Under the pieces are notes generated by a model. The model was not told where the DNA came from and did not search any database. It saw nothing but the letters and a program-made list of their open reading frames with translations. 64,000 bases of DNA from Brassica napus (Eukaryota > Streptophyta > Magnoliopsida > Brassicales > Brassicaceae), in NCBI RefSeq assembly GCF_020379485.1, contig NW_026016844.1, positions 62,001 to 126,000 on the forward strand, read 5' to 3'. Made by a program: the position numbers and the translations under genes. This document shows, in pieces, positions 9,895 to 22,603 of the stretch; position 1 is the first letter of the stretch; each line of letters opens with the position of its first letter.

Positions 9895-11597
9895 ATGTTA
9901 AAGAGTGTCCTCTCCTCTATACCCAACCATACCATGCAATGCTTTAAACTCCCACTCTCGTTGTGTAAGAGAATACAGTCGGCTTTGACTAGGTTTTGGT
10001 GGGATTCAAATACCGGAATCCAGAAAATGTCATGGGTAGCTTGGGATACTATGACAAGAGCTAAGAAAGATGGAGGCTTAGGTTTTAGAGATATACAGTG
10101 CTTCAATGACGCCCTCTTGGCCAAACTCAGCTGGCGCATACTGGAATCACCCTCTTGTCTACTAGCTCGGGTTCTCAAAGGGAAGTACTTCCATGATCAA
10201 GAGTTCCTCCAAGTTACACCTCCTGCGAGCTGTTCACATGGCTGGCGTGGAATCCTTATAGGAAGAGATCTCCTAAAACAGCATGTAGGATGGGCCATTG
10301 GAAACGGAGATAAGGTACTCGCTTGGCAGGATGATTGGCTATCTCTCTCAGAAGTAGAATGTCCTATGGGACCTATACCAGAGGGTGAATGCAACCTTAA
10401 AGTCGCGGATTTGATCTCTATGGAATCTAAGGAATGGGATAAACAAAGGATTGAAAGATCATTCCCACTTCTCCTTGGCAACATCCTAAGCATCAAACCA
10501 AGCAAATGGGGGGGGGGGGGGGGGGGGGGGGGGAGAAGACAAGCAAGTATGCCTACTCTGGAACCTACTCTACAAAGACATGCTACCACTCATCTATGAA
10601 AAAACGAGCAGAAACAGAAACCACGACAACCCATCTCTCGCAAGAATGGATGAAAGAAGTGTGGACAATTCAGACTGCTCCAAAACTCAAGCTATTCATT
10701 TGGAAAATCAAGCACTGAGCACTACCAGTAGGAAACAGACTAGAGGCAAGACAGATCACCATAGAGGCTAAATGCATTCATTGTGATGGAGAGGAAACTA
10801 TAAACCATCTATTCTTCCATAAACCATCTGGGAGTTAATACTTTTCTCTGGAGAGTTCACACCATCGCCTCAGAACAACTTCGATGTTGAATGGAAAAAA
10901 CTGCTACAAGCAGTAACACTTCCCCCCGTGGGCATGGGTATTTGTCCTCTAGCACCTTGGATCCTCTGGTCAATCTGGTCAGCACGAAACCAAAAAATCT
11001 TTCAAAAAAGATCCTTCTCTGGACAAGAGACAGTAACAAAAGCTATTGTGGATGCGAAAGAATGGCTGGAGGCCCAGACAGTAGCACTAACCTCTCAGCA
11101 TAAGAAACATCCACAAGTAAGAGATGGGTTTGAAGTGATATGCAGATCAGATGCAGCGTGGAAACAGGAGCATAAAGCGGCTGGATTAGCTTGGAGTTTC
11201 TACCAAAATCAGAATGAGAGAATCAGCTCTCACAATCAATCTACAACGTTTGTGATTTCGTCCCTCGTGGCTGAAGGACTAGCAATTCGCGCAGCAATGG
11301 AACATGCAATCTCCCTACAGATGCGATCTGTCCTTTTTGAATCCGATTCCCTTCAGCTGGTGACGGTGATTGCAGAGGGATCGAGCTTCTCCAACCTTCA
11401 TGGCATAATATCGGACATATATCGTCTCTCTGATTGTTTTGATTCAGTTTCTTCTAGATTTTGTTGTAGGGAGTGTTTAATCTTCGAAGACTCTGTAGCG
11501 AAGAAAGCTCTTGTTGACTTTTGCCTAAACCAAGAGGCTACTGGCTTTGGTTTAAGCTAATTAATGAAATCGATCGGTTGTGAACAAAAAAATAAAA
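9895..11597 (+). mobile_element. 5'-truncated LINE with RT C-terminal and RNase H-like domains
   Basis: Non-LTR element 3' half. 9895-10507 reads as the region after reverse transcriptase: LKSVLSSIPNHTMQCFKLP, FWWDSNTGIQKMSWVAWD, KKDGGLGFRDIQCFNDALLAKLSWRI and GNGDKVLAWQDDWL. A 26-G run at 10508-10533 breaks the frame. zf-RVT pieces in other frames follow. Then 10928-11560 has APWILWSIWSARNQ and an RVT_3 RNase H-like domain (CRSDAAWKQEHKAAGLAW, LVAEGLAIRAAMEHA, LFESDSLQLVTVI). An A-rich tail near 11585-11597 marks the 3' end. Frameshifts make it inactive. The 5' truncation is typical of target-primed insertion. Confidence 0.9.
10508..10533 (+). repeat. Homopolymer run of 26 G
   Basis: An uninterrupted run of 26 guanines inside the LINE coding remnant. 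It can form G-quadruplexes. It could be a real slippage expansion or an assembly artefact; its exact length should not be trusted. Confidence 0.95.
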
Positions 11598-11647
11598 TAT
11601 ATAATACATATATTAAGAACTCCAATTAGGGTTCCCTTCCCATTGGA

Positions 11648-12895
11648 GATGGTGATATATGGTGTTTTATACATCTTGTATATATGCTTTTCAATTGGTT
11701 TTCAAGTCTTTATCGAGTCTTCCTAGTCCTTTTTGAGTCATTACAGGTCTGGAGTTGCATTGGATGGGAGATGGACCAGCTGGAACAAAAGAGGCAGCAA
11801 AAAGTGCAATTTGGTGATTTTCACGCAGAACAGTCTTGATGACTGTTCCGGATAGCGGAGCAACCCGAGTGACTGTTCCGGATAGCGGAGCTACCCGAGT
11901 GACTGTTCCGAGTGACTGTTCCAGCGGCAGATATTTTTAAGGAAACTACAACCTATTTCGGGATTTGCCTAATCTCTCTATTTTCTCTCCCAGCCGCCTG
12001 TGGCTTTGATATATCTTCTTTTTCGGTTTTTTCTTATCATTCTATGCTGTTTTTGAGACAAGGAACCAGACTTGAGCCTTTAGAGATTTGTGTTTTGATA
12101 CTTTGTAAAGGGAGAAGGCTCCATCTCTCTCACCATAGAGAAGAACCCCCTGAACCCTTATTCTATTTTATCTACACATGTTTTATTCAGTCTCTGTCTC
12201 TGTGTGTTCTTGTTTCATGGCTGAGTAGTCAGCTTGCTTAGTCTAGGGTGTTAGGGTGTTAGATCCGTGAGCTTGACATAAATAAGTTATAAATCGATTG
12301 TCTTCATTCACTGTTGTTCTTAAGGCTTGCATCAAGTTAACCACTTAGTGCCTGATTCTAGGTTTAATCTATTCATCAAAAGTGTTATAGGTTGCTAGAC
12401 ATAACTTGAATGAGCATTGCATCCCTAATCAGCGAAAGTAGATATTAGGGTGTTTTGTGAACATATCGGACTTGATCTCTATTGCTTGCTGTCGCATCTT
12501 GATCCAAACGAGAGTTTAGGTATCAAGATCGATCAGCATAGGGGGCGGTTCCACGACAGTGGGCTGTTCTACTTGAGTGATCCGAGTTCTAGACTGGTCT
12601 TTAATCGAACTTGAATAATTGTTTGGCTCACACTTGTTTAACACCCGATCAAACCACCCTAGACTAGCATTTTAGTTATCTGAATACTTTAATTAATCTT
12701 GTTACTTGTTTCTCACGAAACCCTTAAATCTTAAAACCCCCATATTGTTTTAGCTAAGTATTGATCCCATAAAGATAAAGTGTAACCGTTGGTCTCTGTG
12801 GATTCGATTCTAAAGTACTACATCGACATACCATTCGATTGTGGTAGTGTGCACATTAAATTATTTGGTGTGCGTATACACGTAATATCAGATGG
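11648..12895. mobile_element. Solo LTR (1238 bp) with GATGG target duplication
   Basis: 11653-12890 starts TGATAT and ends ATATCA (perfect 6-bp inverted ends) and is bounded by GATGG at 11648-11652 and 12891-12895. The 3' part (GTCTCTGTGGATTCGA, then TACTACATCGACATACC) resembles Athila/Tat-type Ty3 LTR ends in Brassicaceae. No primer site or internal domains are present, so this is a solo LTR from recombination between two LTRs. It contains a 30-bp tandem repeat at 11841-11923. The 109-codon frame inside it is not a gene. Confidence 0.88.
11841..11923 (+). repeat. 30-bp tandem repeat within the solo LTR
   Basis: Units start GACTGTTCCGGATAGCGGAG at 11841-11870 and 11871-11900, followed by two partial units (GACTGTTCCG, GACTGTTCC). 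Confidence 0.9.
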
Positions 12896-15070
12896 TCACT
12901 TTGAAGTTTGAACAGTTCGAAAGGACATCAACGGCTAAGTTCTCTCCTGCAAGCGCAAGGCTTATCGGACCCACGACATGCCACCTATTTTCAGATTCTG
13001 ATTCGCCCTTCCCTTAATTATTCCCTCAAAAGTCTGTTACTTCAAATTATTTTAGCATATCTACATTTTTATAAATCTTAATAACCATGCTTCTTTCTAT
13101 AATGCATAGTTATAAATATATATTAAGACAACTGGAGTTGTTGCTTTGTTAGTCTGGGTTGCATGTGATTCTAGCTCAGCACCATATAAGATGTTCCCCG
13201 TTATTTCTTAATCAGAATTATCATCGCGATCGAATCATTATTATTGTAAGGTTTATTAGATATAAAGTCTCCAACAACCACTAAATTCACCATTTATTTA
13301 ATTCACATTAATTTGACAATGTATACAAACACACAAAGTTTTGCTAATTTTACACGCATAAGATCTCTATTAGGTATTCCGATATAGTTTCGGTATTCAT
13401 GATATAGATAGTAAAGATGATTATATAATATACTAGTATAATTTAAGACCAAAAAGAATCATGAGTGATATATAAACCTCAAGCCATGAATATTACTATT
13501 CTATAATTTATGGACGAAGTTAATTATGTGGATCTGATGGATCCGAAATCGAATCTAGTATTGTCTCATCTGTCAAGCATGTATATCCATGAATTCGATT
13601 ATGTAGACATACATATACAGTTATATATATTGTAAGTGAAGCTTTGCTGGAGCTGTCTGGGGAGGCGGCAAATTGCATATTTCTTAGAGGAACCTTTGAA
13701 GGCTATTGGCTGAAGACTATGTTGTTTGTTCGGCAGGGGCCGAGGTAGTGAAGGAAAAGTGGGGTCAGCTGACCCCACTATTTTTTAAATATATTTGTTT
13801 TTGTTAAGGAAAAAATAATTGACTCCATTAAAATATAAAATTTGATCCCACAAAATATATAATCCTACTAAAATAATTACAATACATTAAAAATTAAAGT
13901 TATAATTTGTAATTTTTAATAGTTTATAAATTATGTTTTTGAAAAAAAAATTATGATTCCGATATAAAAAATTTCTGGCTCCGCTGCATGACTCGTGAGT
14001 ATGTAACAATCACTTTGGTTTTTGTGACATGTGAGAAATAGATTAATTTAATGCTTTCAAAACAAATGATTACTTAAACCCTTATTATTTAAATAATCAT
14101 TAAATTAGAGAACTTCTTTCAGAATAATATAGCCGCAGTATATATAACTACGAAGAATGTGACGCACCAATCCATATCTCATCTCTAAGCTCGTGATCAT
14201 CTACTTGATCTCAAGCTCATTATTATGTTCATTATTCTCTTCATGACCTAAAAGTCGCTTTTAATCGTTTTCATCATATTCTTCCATCATAAAACCAACT
14301 TCTAAACCTGATTGCTTCAGGTTAGTTATGGTAATCCTACTAATTATTTTCTTACTTTGATTTATTTGTTTGTCATGTCTTCATCAGCTTGTAGTATATA
14401 GTTAATGAATTCGTTGATTATATTTTTTTCGTGTGTATCCTCTAATGAAAATCCTTTTGCAATGCAGCAAAATAGAAAGAGTTGTAAACATGTACTTAGG
14501 AGCGTTGAATGTGGCTTTCTGTTTTGAATTATTAGGTTTTTGGATTTTAGAATCAAAGTAAATCGTCTATATATTATCACTGTAAATGGTGTACTTTTTA
14601 GGTTCAAATTTTACACTTGAATATAAACCAAAATATCATTTGTTCGAACTCACTTCGATTGAACATCTTACATCTCTATTGTTACCCCCACCAAACTTAA
14701 CGTCAGTTTCTTACTGAAAAACCAGAAAAGTCCACAAGAATGTAAGCGAATGTTATTAATGAAAAGACAAGACTGACATACTTGTAACTTGTAAGGGAAA
14801 TAACATGAAAACCCACCAAATTGGTTTAGTAAGTACGATAAATATTATGAGATTTTGTATGTATAGATAGATGAGGATATTTTTTTGCGCATGTGTGCTC
14901 AGATTTATAACATTAGTGGCTAAAAATTGCAGAATCTAAATCGAGTACTAGCAGACAAAATAAAATTTTTTTTCTTTTCTTGTCACAGATTATTACAAAC
15001 CAAAGTTTCAAGTTCTTCAGATCAAATCTCCTTGAGATCTTGATGAAATAAAGTGTTAATTCATTGGAAC
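12896..15070. other. Long AT-rich intergenic region
   Basis: No gene recognised. It contains a short repeat-like block at about 13730-13985 (listed separately). The last few hundred bases are the promoter and 5' leader of the gene starting at 15071. A minus-strand frame at 14362-14607 has no recognisable features. Confidence 0.5.
13730..13985. repeat. Short non-autonomous repeat with a 22-bp palindrome
   Basis: 13758-13779 is a perfect 22-bp palindrome centred on CAGCTG, in GGGGCCGAGG context. Then comes AT-rich sequence ending TTTCTGGCTCCGCTGC near 13985. The combination of a GGGTCAGCTGACCC core and a GGCTCCGC-like edge looks like a dispersed plant repeat. Related wording (GTGGTGGACCCATGATTTTTT) occurs at about 30440. 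The family is not named. Confidence 0.5.
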
Positions 15071-15687
15071 ATGGAGAAGCTTCTCAATCCGCACGAACAG
15101 CAGTACATGAAAATGGCTATGCTTAAACATGAAGAACGTTCAAGCAACAGGTAATTACTGATTATTAGTAGATTCTGATCTTTTCCATCTTACATCATAA
15201 ACACATGAAAACGAAAATGAATATATGGTTTTTAATATGCATTCAGGTATATGAGCTTCATAGGTTATATCAAGTCCAAAAGATTTTGATGAAGAACATG
15301 CAAATCAACGAGGGGAATAATATAAGTTCAGAACTAGGGACGTTCATCAGAAGAGTTGACCATGATATTGACCAACCGGTGAATTTTCCCGGCGGAGGAG
15401 AATCCGGTGGTAATAATATAGAGATTATGGACGAGAGTGAGATAGAGCTAACGCTTGGACCGTCATGTTACGGTGGCGATTTGATGAGACTGAACAAGAA
15501 GAAGAAAAAGAATTCTTGGCCGGAGATAATGGACGAAAATTTTAATTCCGGCCACCGGAGCTTCTCGTCGTCTTCGACAGGGTCAAGCAATAATAACCTC
15601 AACAATCTTGAAGAACAAGAGAGATTAATGAAACATCAGAAGCAGAAGCAGCCATGGCTTCAAGCATTGACCTTGAATGTTATTTGA
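15071..15687 (+). pseudogene. Small YELHRLYQVQK-family protein gene, one-base frameshift
   Basis: Two exons: 15071-15150 (MEKLLNPHEQQYMKMAMLKHEE...) and 15247-15687. The GT donor at 15151 and the AG acceptor ending at 15246 are canonical. The N-terminus and the exon 2 start VYELHRLYQVQKILMKNM are hallmarks of a conserved plant family of unknown function. Exon 2 also carries EIELTLGP, resembling the EAR-type LxLxL repression motif, and ends PWLQALTLNVI. Exon 1 has 80 nt and would need 81. One base is missing in the A-run of GAAGAACG near 15130-15137, which shifts TFKQQ out of frame at the junction. With the base the protein would be about 173 aa. Otherwise undamaged, so a real one-base mutation and a sequence error are both possible. 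Confidence 0.78.
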
Positions 15688-15689
15688 TA

Positions 15690-16400
15690 ATAATAAATAA
15701 TATTCGTAGTAGCTATATTCTGAAATAGATTTATCTTCCTCTCTTCGATTTAGTATATTTTTACCAGGTGATCTTTTTAATGCTTATCAGTAATTTTCTT
15801 CTATAGTTTCTTTCTAGGTTTCTTGTAAATAAAATCAATATAAATACTACAATGCTAAAATTCGAGAATACTGATCACTATATACTACAACGATTTTAAA
15901 ATCAATATAAACGTTTTACTTTGTTTACAAAAATTGATTATTAATTATTTTTGAGTTCGACGTATATAATTTTCATTTCCAGAATTTACCATATTCAGAT
16001 TTTTAAGTATACCTACACAAGGTTCGGTCCTTACATTCTATATACATATGAAAGAAAATGAAAAAGAAATTGGAGCATTATTATTATTAGTTAATGAAAG
16101 AATAATGGATGAGAAGCTATAAAAGGGGCTTTTACCAAAAAAAAAGAGGGGCCAATGATGTAGTTAAGGGACAAGAACATGCACTATCTGCTGGCATGTT
16201 ACCTTCAGACTTCAAACATCACCTACTTCCCCTCATTTTAGTTATGATTTTTATATATTTTCTGCTTTCCAAATTAAAGAGAATTAAAAATCTAATAGTA
16301 AAATTCTGATAAATGACCCAAGATCTTGTTTGAGATCACTATCAGCTTTAGAATTCCACGTTCTCTGTATCTATGATCTAATCCTCAAGAAGCTCCACAG
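15690..16400. other. AT-rich spacer, no gene seen
   Basis: 3' flank of the YELHRLY gene. The open frame at 16109-16309 shows no domain or codon signal and is regarded as chance. Confidence 0.5.
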
Positions 16401-16409
16401 TATATGATA

Positions 16410-17035
16410 AGTTTCTTGGGCTTCCAACTTAAAACCAATTGGCAATTAGTGGATTGACCCAAATCTCTTATATATTACTCAAGTCCCTTTCATATTTCCA
16501 ATGTGGGATCTTCTCTCCAATACCCTCCCTCGAGATAATGGTGCGTATAACCATTAATCTCGCAGAATCCATCATACCCCCTCCGAAATCATGCTTTATT
16601 TTTCTAGCGATCTCGGCGGAACTGAACCTTCTATGGGCCATCAGCTAATGGGATGATCGGGCCACTGTCCGGGCCGGATTAATGGGTCAGGGTATTGGGC
16701 CGGCTCTGATACCATGATAAATTGATGAGAGTAAAGAACACAAAAGTGTTTATGGAAGAATTATATTAGACTCAAGTGATAAAGGGACTTGAGTAATATA
16801 TAAGGGATTTGGGCCAATCCACTAATTGCCAATTGGTTTTAAGTTGGAAGCCCGTAATAAACCCGATTCTAACATGGTATCAGAACCTGGCTCTGATACC
16901 ATGTTAGATTCGGGTTTATTATGGGCTTCCAACTTAAAACCAATTGGCAATTAGTGGATTGGCCCAAATCCCTTATATATTACTCAAGTCCCTTTCATAT
17001 TTCCAACGTGGGATCTTCTCTCCAATAGTATATAT
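16410..17035. repeat. Cluster of inverted TRIM-like LTRs with outward primer sites
   Basis: Three copies of a short LTR-like unit containing GGGCTTCCAACTTAAAACC and TTATATATTACTCAAGTCCC: plus orientation at about 16425-16535, minus at 16715-16874, plus from 16902 to about 17030. The middle unit is 160 bp, TGATAAATTG...TTCTAACA. It is flanked on both sides by outward initiator-Met primer motifs: GGCTCTGATACCA at 16702-16714 and TGGTATCAGAACC at 16875-16887. A further inverted primer motif lies at 16889-16901. Short LTRs next to tRNA-Met primer sites and no coding sequence fit TRIM retroelements. The middle and right units form arms of about 100 bp of a near-perfect hairpin. Confidence 0.8.
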
Positions 17036-17237
17036 AAATATGACTGTAAATGGTGTATTCTTAAAATTTGATGAAAAAGTTTACATTAAAAACAATTACC
17101 AGCTTTATGTAGGAATAAACACCATAAACACACAAAGAAAACAAATGTTTATAAGTAGAGAAAACCCTTTGAATCAGAACTCAGAAGTCCCAACAAAAAT
17201 TAAACATAAACTCATGTATTTATATACTATGTTTTTT

Positions 17238-19772
17238 TCAAGAAATAGAGTGTCTCCGATCTTTAGGTGGTTTGGTTCTTCCTCTAGGTGGGATGCCAAA
17301 AGGGTTTAGCTTTCCGAGTTTCTTTGAAACAGAGTTTATGAATGACTTTCTTGGCAATGGAGGCTTATCCATTGAAGCAGTTGATCTTGGAGAACTGTGA
17401 TTGCTGCTCATGGTTGTTGTTGTTGATGATTTCTTCTCATTATTTTCTTTCTCAAACTCTTTAAGCTTCATCTTCATTTTGAGAAGTTCCAGTTTCAAGT
17501 CCTGGTTCTCGCGTTTCACCTTGGAGAGTTCGTCGTTGTAGGAGCTGAGCTTAGGAGGTGGAAGAACAGTTGCTGTAGGTTGTGGTGGTGGTGGTGCTGG
17601 AGAATCTGAATCGTTAGTGACTTCTCCTCGTAGGCGTTGTTGTTCATAGTAAAGGACTTGAACAATGGTTTGAACGGGAAGACGATCGTTCTGAGCTGCA
17701 TGAGCGCATGCTTCACGTGATAGTTTCTGGCAATCCATTAAGCTGCATACTTTCTTCCTCTCTACGTCACTCATATTCGGATGCGCCTGCAAGAAGAACA
17801 TATAATTCATGCAATAGCCTTGATTAAGATAGTGCAAATGAAATGTATATGTTTATTATCTTAAATTCTTAATACTCTCTATGTTTCACGAATAATGTCA
17901 CTTTGTAATTATTATTTTTGTTTTAAAAATAGAGTCAAGTTTAAATTTATAATATAATTTTATATATTTGATCACTTATTGTTTTTTTAATAGGTAATAA
18001 AATATTTTTAATTAGTTATATATAAATAGGAGTATATTAGTATATTTTGCAATTTTTTTAATCCGCATGAGATGCATTAAAACGACATTCCTGGCATAGT
18101 TACCTTCAAGTAGATGTCGACGGCTCGATACATACCATCTTCAGTAACTCTGGACTGTTCAGGAATAAGTTCAGCTAAACCAGTGAACTTCTGCAAGCTC
18201 ACATTCCTATCAGAAGCTATCTCAGCCAAATAAGTCTCCATCAGTTTACCAACACGTTCCATGTCACCGGCAAGATCAACACCATTGTTGCTTAACCTGA
18301 CTCCTTCAACCTCAAACTCAAGATAGTTCATGAGAATGCGCTGAACAGTGTCCGTATCAAACAAGGAGTGTTCTCCAGTGAAAGAATAAGAAGGAATCAA
18401 GAGATCATCAAGAACTGCTTGTGGCAATTGTAACCCCATTCTCTTCTCTAAGTCAAGCCTACAAGCAACCGTTGTTTCTAGGTATATAGCTGCACGTAGA
18501 AGCATGGAGAGAAAACTAACTGACATTGCGTTTCTCTCTCGAGGAAGAAGGCTTACTATTGTTTCGAGAATCACTCTCTTCTCGTGTTCTTGTTTTGGTT
18601 CAATCTTCTTGGTTCCTTTACCGAAAATCTCCTGCAAAGAACTAAACTGATTAACAAGGCCGGATCTAAGATTCTCGGTGTATAAGCATTTCTTTAAGAA
18701 TTTTAATTTAAAAAAAATCGTAGAAAATCGTAATTTAGAGACCTATATAAAAAACTTCCAGAAATTTCACGCGGTTGTGCGAGTGAATAAAAGTAAAACC
18801 CTAACAACTCTGTTATATAATGGTAACTTGTGTCTGAAGGAAACTCACCAGGCCTCGAAGAGATTTCTGAGCATAGAGCATAAGCACTGGACCAAGCCCA
18901 TACTGCTTAAACCCTCTAGCCATCATTGCTATCAGGACACGTTGAAACGAATCAATCCTAAGAACAGTCAAGTCTTCAGCCCACCAGTCAACCACAGGCT
19001 GCTTGCTCACAACCTCACTGTTACTATTATTACTCGTAGGACTGCAAAACTGGCTCTCCTGACAAGTCATATAAGCAATGGCATCGATGCAACGGCTCAC
19101 GAGTTTCACTCTTTCAGCAATGGGCAACAACTCCTCTGACTTGTGCAAGACTGTGATGGCACTCGATAAGCTCTTGAGAGCTACTTCGTTCAAGTAAGCT
19201 TCGGATCTTGAAATGAGGTTTTCTACAGAGTGTTCCTCTGTCATCTCTAGATACTCTGATGCACATCGAAGCATGGCAATGTTCTCTGTGCTCATATCGA
19301 AGTTAATACCGTAGCAGAACTTAGTTGTTAGCTCGAATGCTTCAGAGCCTCCAGGGATGTCTGGGATCTTGATAACAGTAGCATCTGAATCGTTTGTAGA
19401 TTCAGACACAAGTTTTTTGAAAAGCCCACATTTGGACAAAAGTGGGAACTGCAAGAGAGATTGATCATGTCACTGGCTTTGCATCATATATATTAAATTA
19501 TTAATCGATAAATTTTAGGTCTAGAGTTTACCTTGTGCAGTGAAAAAGAAGCTTCTCCTACGTGAACGGTGACATCACTAGAGACTTCCTGAGAAGATAT
19601 CCTGATACAATGTAACAAATATTTTTACTTGGAAAATAGAAATAAAAAATGGATCCAGAAATAAAAGTACAATAATCCAAGATAAGTAAAGTAATCTAAA
19701 TAATAGATTTAGAAACCATTCACTGGTTCTCTTCATGGCTGAGGATAAAAGATCTTTCTTCTTTGCTGACAT
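17238..19772 (-). CDS. NPH3/RPT2-like (NRL) BTB protein, intact
   Basis: Five minus-strand exons, all with GT-AG borders and matching phases: 19772-19717, 19601-19532, 19448-18849, 18631-18104 and 17786-17238; 600 aa. The N-terminal BTB domain ([25 protein letters not shown]...[26 protein letters not shown], about residues 25-110) is followed by the NPH3 domain ([23 protein letters not shown]...[22 protein letters not shown]...[31 protein letters not shown], about 200-490). Then come a proline-rich linker, a coiled coil ([29 protein letters not shown]) and a basic tail ([11 protein letters not shown]). NRL proteins act as CUL3 substrate adaptors or scaffolds at the plasma membrane in phototropic and auxin-related signalling. 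It strongly resembles the Arabidopsis NPH3-family gene I recall as At1g30440 (from memory). It is the best-preserved host gene here. Confidence 0.95.
17865..18045. mobile_element. MITE-like insertion in the NPH3 intron
   Basis: Within the intron between the last two exons. One edge reads TACTCTCTATGTTTCACGAA and the other ends AAATAGGAGTAT, the inverted-edge signature of small mariner-like MITEs (TACTCCCTCC-type ends). The interior is AT-rich and non-coding. Boundaries are approximate. Confidence 0.5.
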
Positions 19773-20500
19773 ACTACGAACACTAAGCTCGCAGTTTCTT
19801 CTCACTCAAGAAATCAACCATAGAACAATATTCCAAGTCCTTCTCATGAAGAAGTTGTGCCGTTAAGAAATAAAAAGAGAATAAGATCAACCAAAAGAGT
19901 TTCTTTCTCTCTTTTCTTCTCTAATGTGCGACCAAACAGAGAAGAGAGAACCTAAACTCTCCAAACAAGGAAAATCACAAACTACCCTTACTCCAAGAGC
20001 AGAGAAGAGGACAAAGAAAAGGAAAGAAGGGCTGTTAAGTAATTTTCATGGAGAGTACAAGATAGAGAGGCTGTCCAAGGACTGTGTGTTTGTGTGGTAA
20101 TGGTTTGGTTTGAAGATTTTAGAAGGGTCCATGTGGATCAGACACATCTTTATACCAAAACAAATAATTCCAAAATGAAGTAGAAAAAGAGTATCGATTC
20201 CTCTCCACATGTGTACATATCTCTTACAAGTATAATATTAATGCTTGCTATTTATTGGTTTATCCGTTTATGGTATAGAGTAGAGAGGGAAGGAGTATAA
20301 AGCTAAGCTAGAGAATATAAGATTTTATGACCGAACATGAACGATGGAAGTCTTGGTCCCTACAAAGAGTCTTATCATATTTAAATCCTTCCTTTTTTTG
20401 CTAATTGAAGTCACTATATGCCCCCAAAATTTGATTATGACTCATCCCAATCTTGCAATAAATGGTGTCTTTCAATAATATAACACATCCGCATCGAAAA
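19773..20500. other. NPH3 gene upstream region
   Basis: Presumed 5' UTR and promoter of the minus-strand NPH3 gene. Long purine-rich stretches on the plus strand (pyrimidine-rich TTCTCTC on the gene strand) lie at about 19860-20040, as is common in plant core promoters and 5' UTRs. No separate gene seen. Confidence 0.45.
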
Positions 20501-20514
20501 GTTCAAAAGATTGA

Positions 20515-20862
20515 AACAGTGACGATAATAATAAGAGAAGGAAGCTAGAGTCGGAGGCTATATCTTTCCGCTGGGATCTAATGGACATGACTATAAATCC
20601 GGAGGATTGGTCAACTTTTGCACCAGAGATCGAGATGTTTCAGCGACTACATGTTAACTTCGAGGATGTGAGTCTGATTCATATTCTTCGAAGTAGGAAC
20701 GAACGAGCGGATACACTGGTAAAAGAGGCTAGAACCAGAGGTTATATCTCCGGATAGACAGGAGATGCTTTCCGGAGAATCAATTCGTCGTCTGACCATC
20801 ACTTTGATCAAATTCATTGGGAAGCTGACAAAAAAGAAAAAAAGAAAAAAAATATTATGCTA
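20515..20862 (+). mobile_element. LINE 3' tail (RNase H-like C-terminus plus A-rich tail)
   Basis: A short frame reads DWSTFAPEIEMFQRLHVNFEDVSLIHILRSRNERADTLVKEARTRGYISG and then stops at about 20757. The RNxxAD core is the conserved C-terminal part of the RVT_3 RNase H-like domain of plant LINEs. The sequence ends in an A/G-rich tail near 20830-20862. It is a heavily 5'-truncated copy. Confidence 0.75.
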
Positions 20863-21054
20863 CATGAATCTTGACTTATTTACCTCTAGTTAACCACGTA
20901 AAGATCAATAGCTTTATTATGCCATTATAGACTCATTGATCTCTCACATAATAGCATCTTGTTCACCCATGACCCATCCACATATTCACATGCCTCAATA
21001 TCTCTGAGATGAGACGTGTGTAGGGGAAGTTCACTAATCAGATGTGTGTAGACG

Positions 21055-22558
<1,504 letters not shown>

Positions 22559-22603
22559 GAAGTCAATGAAACTCAGCAGGAGTGAGAGATCTGTCTGGCA
22601 GTA

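Noticed and set aside
10197..10589. 130-codon minus-strand frame with a proline run
   Set aside because: Antisense shadow of the LINE frame; the prolines come from the poly-G tract.
11912..12241. 109-codon frame with hydrophobic stretches
   Set aside because: Lies wholly inside the solo LTR defined by TG/CA ends and target duplication.
14362..14607. 81-codon minus-strand frame
   Set aside because: AT-rich composition, no motif, and it overlaps the likely promoter of the gene at 15071.
16109..16309. 66-codon plus-strand frame
   Set aside because: No family features; AT-rich spacer.
16410..17035. CRISPR-like or satellite array from repeated segments
   Set aside because: The repeats are LTR copies in opposite orientations with tRNA primer motifs; the organism is a plant.
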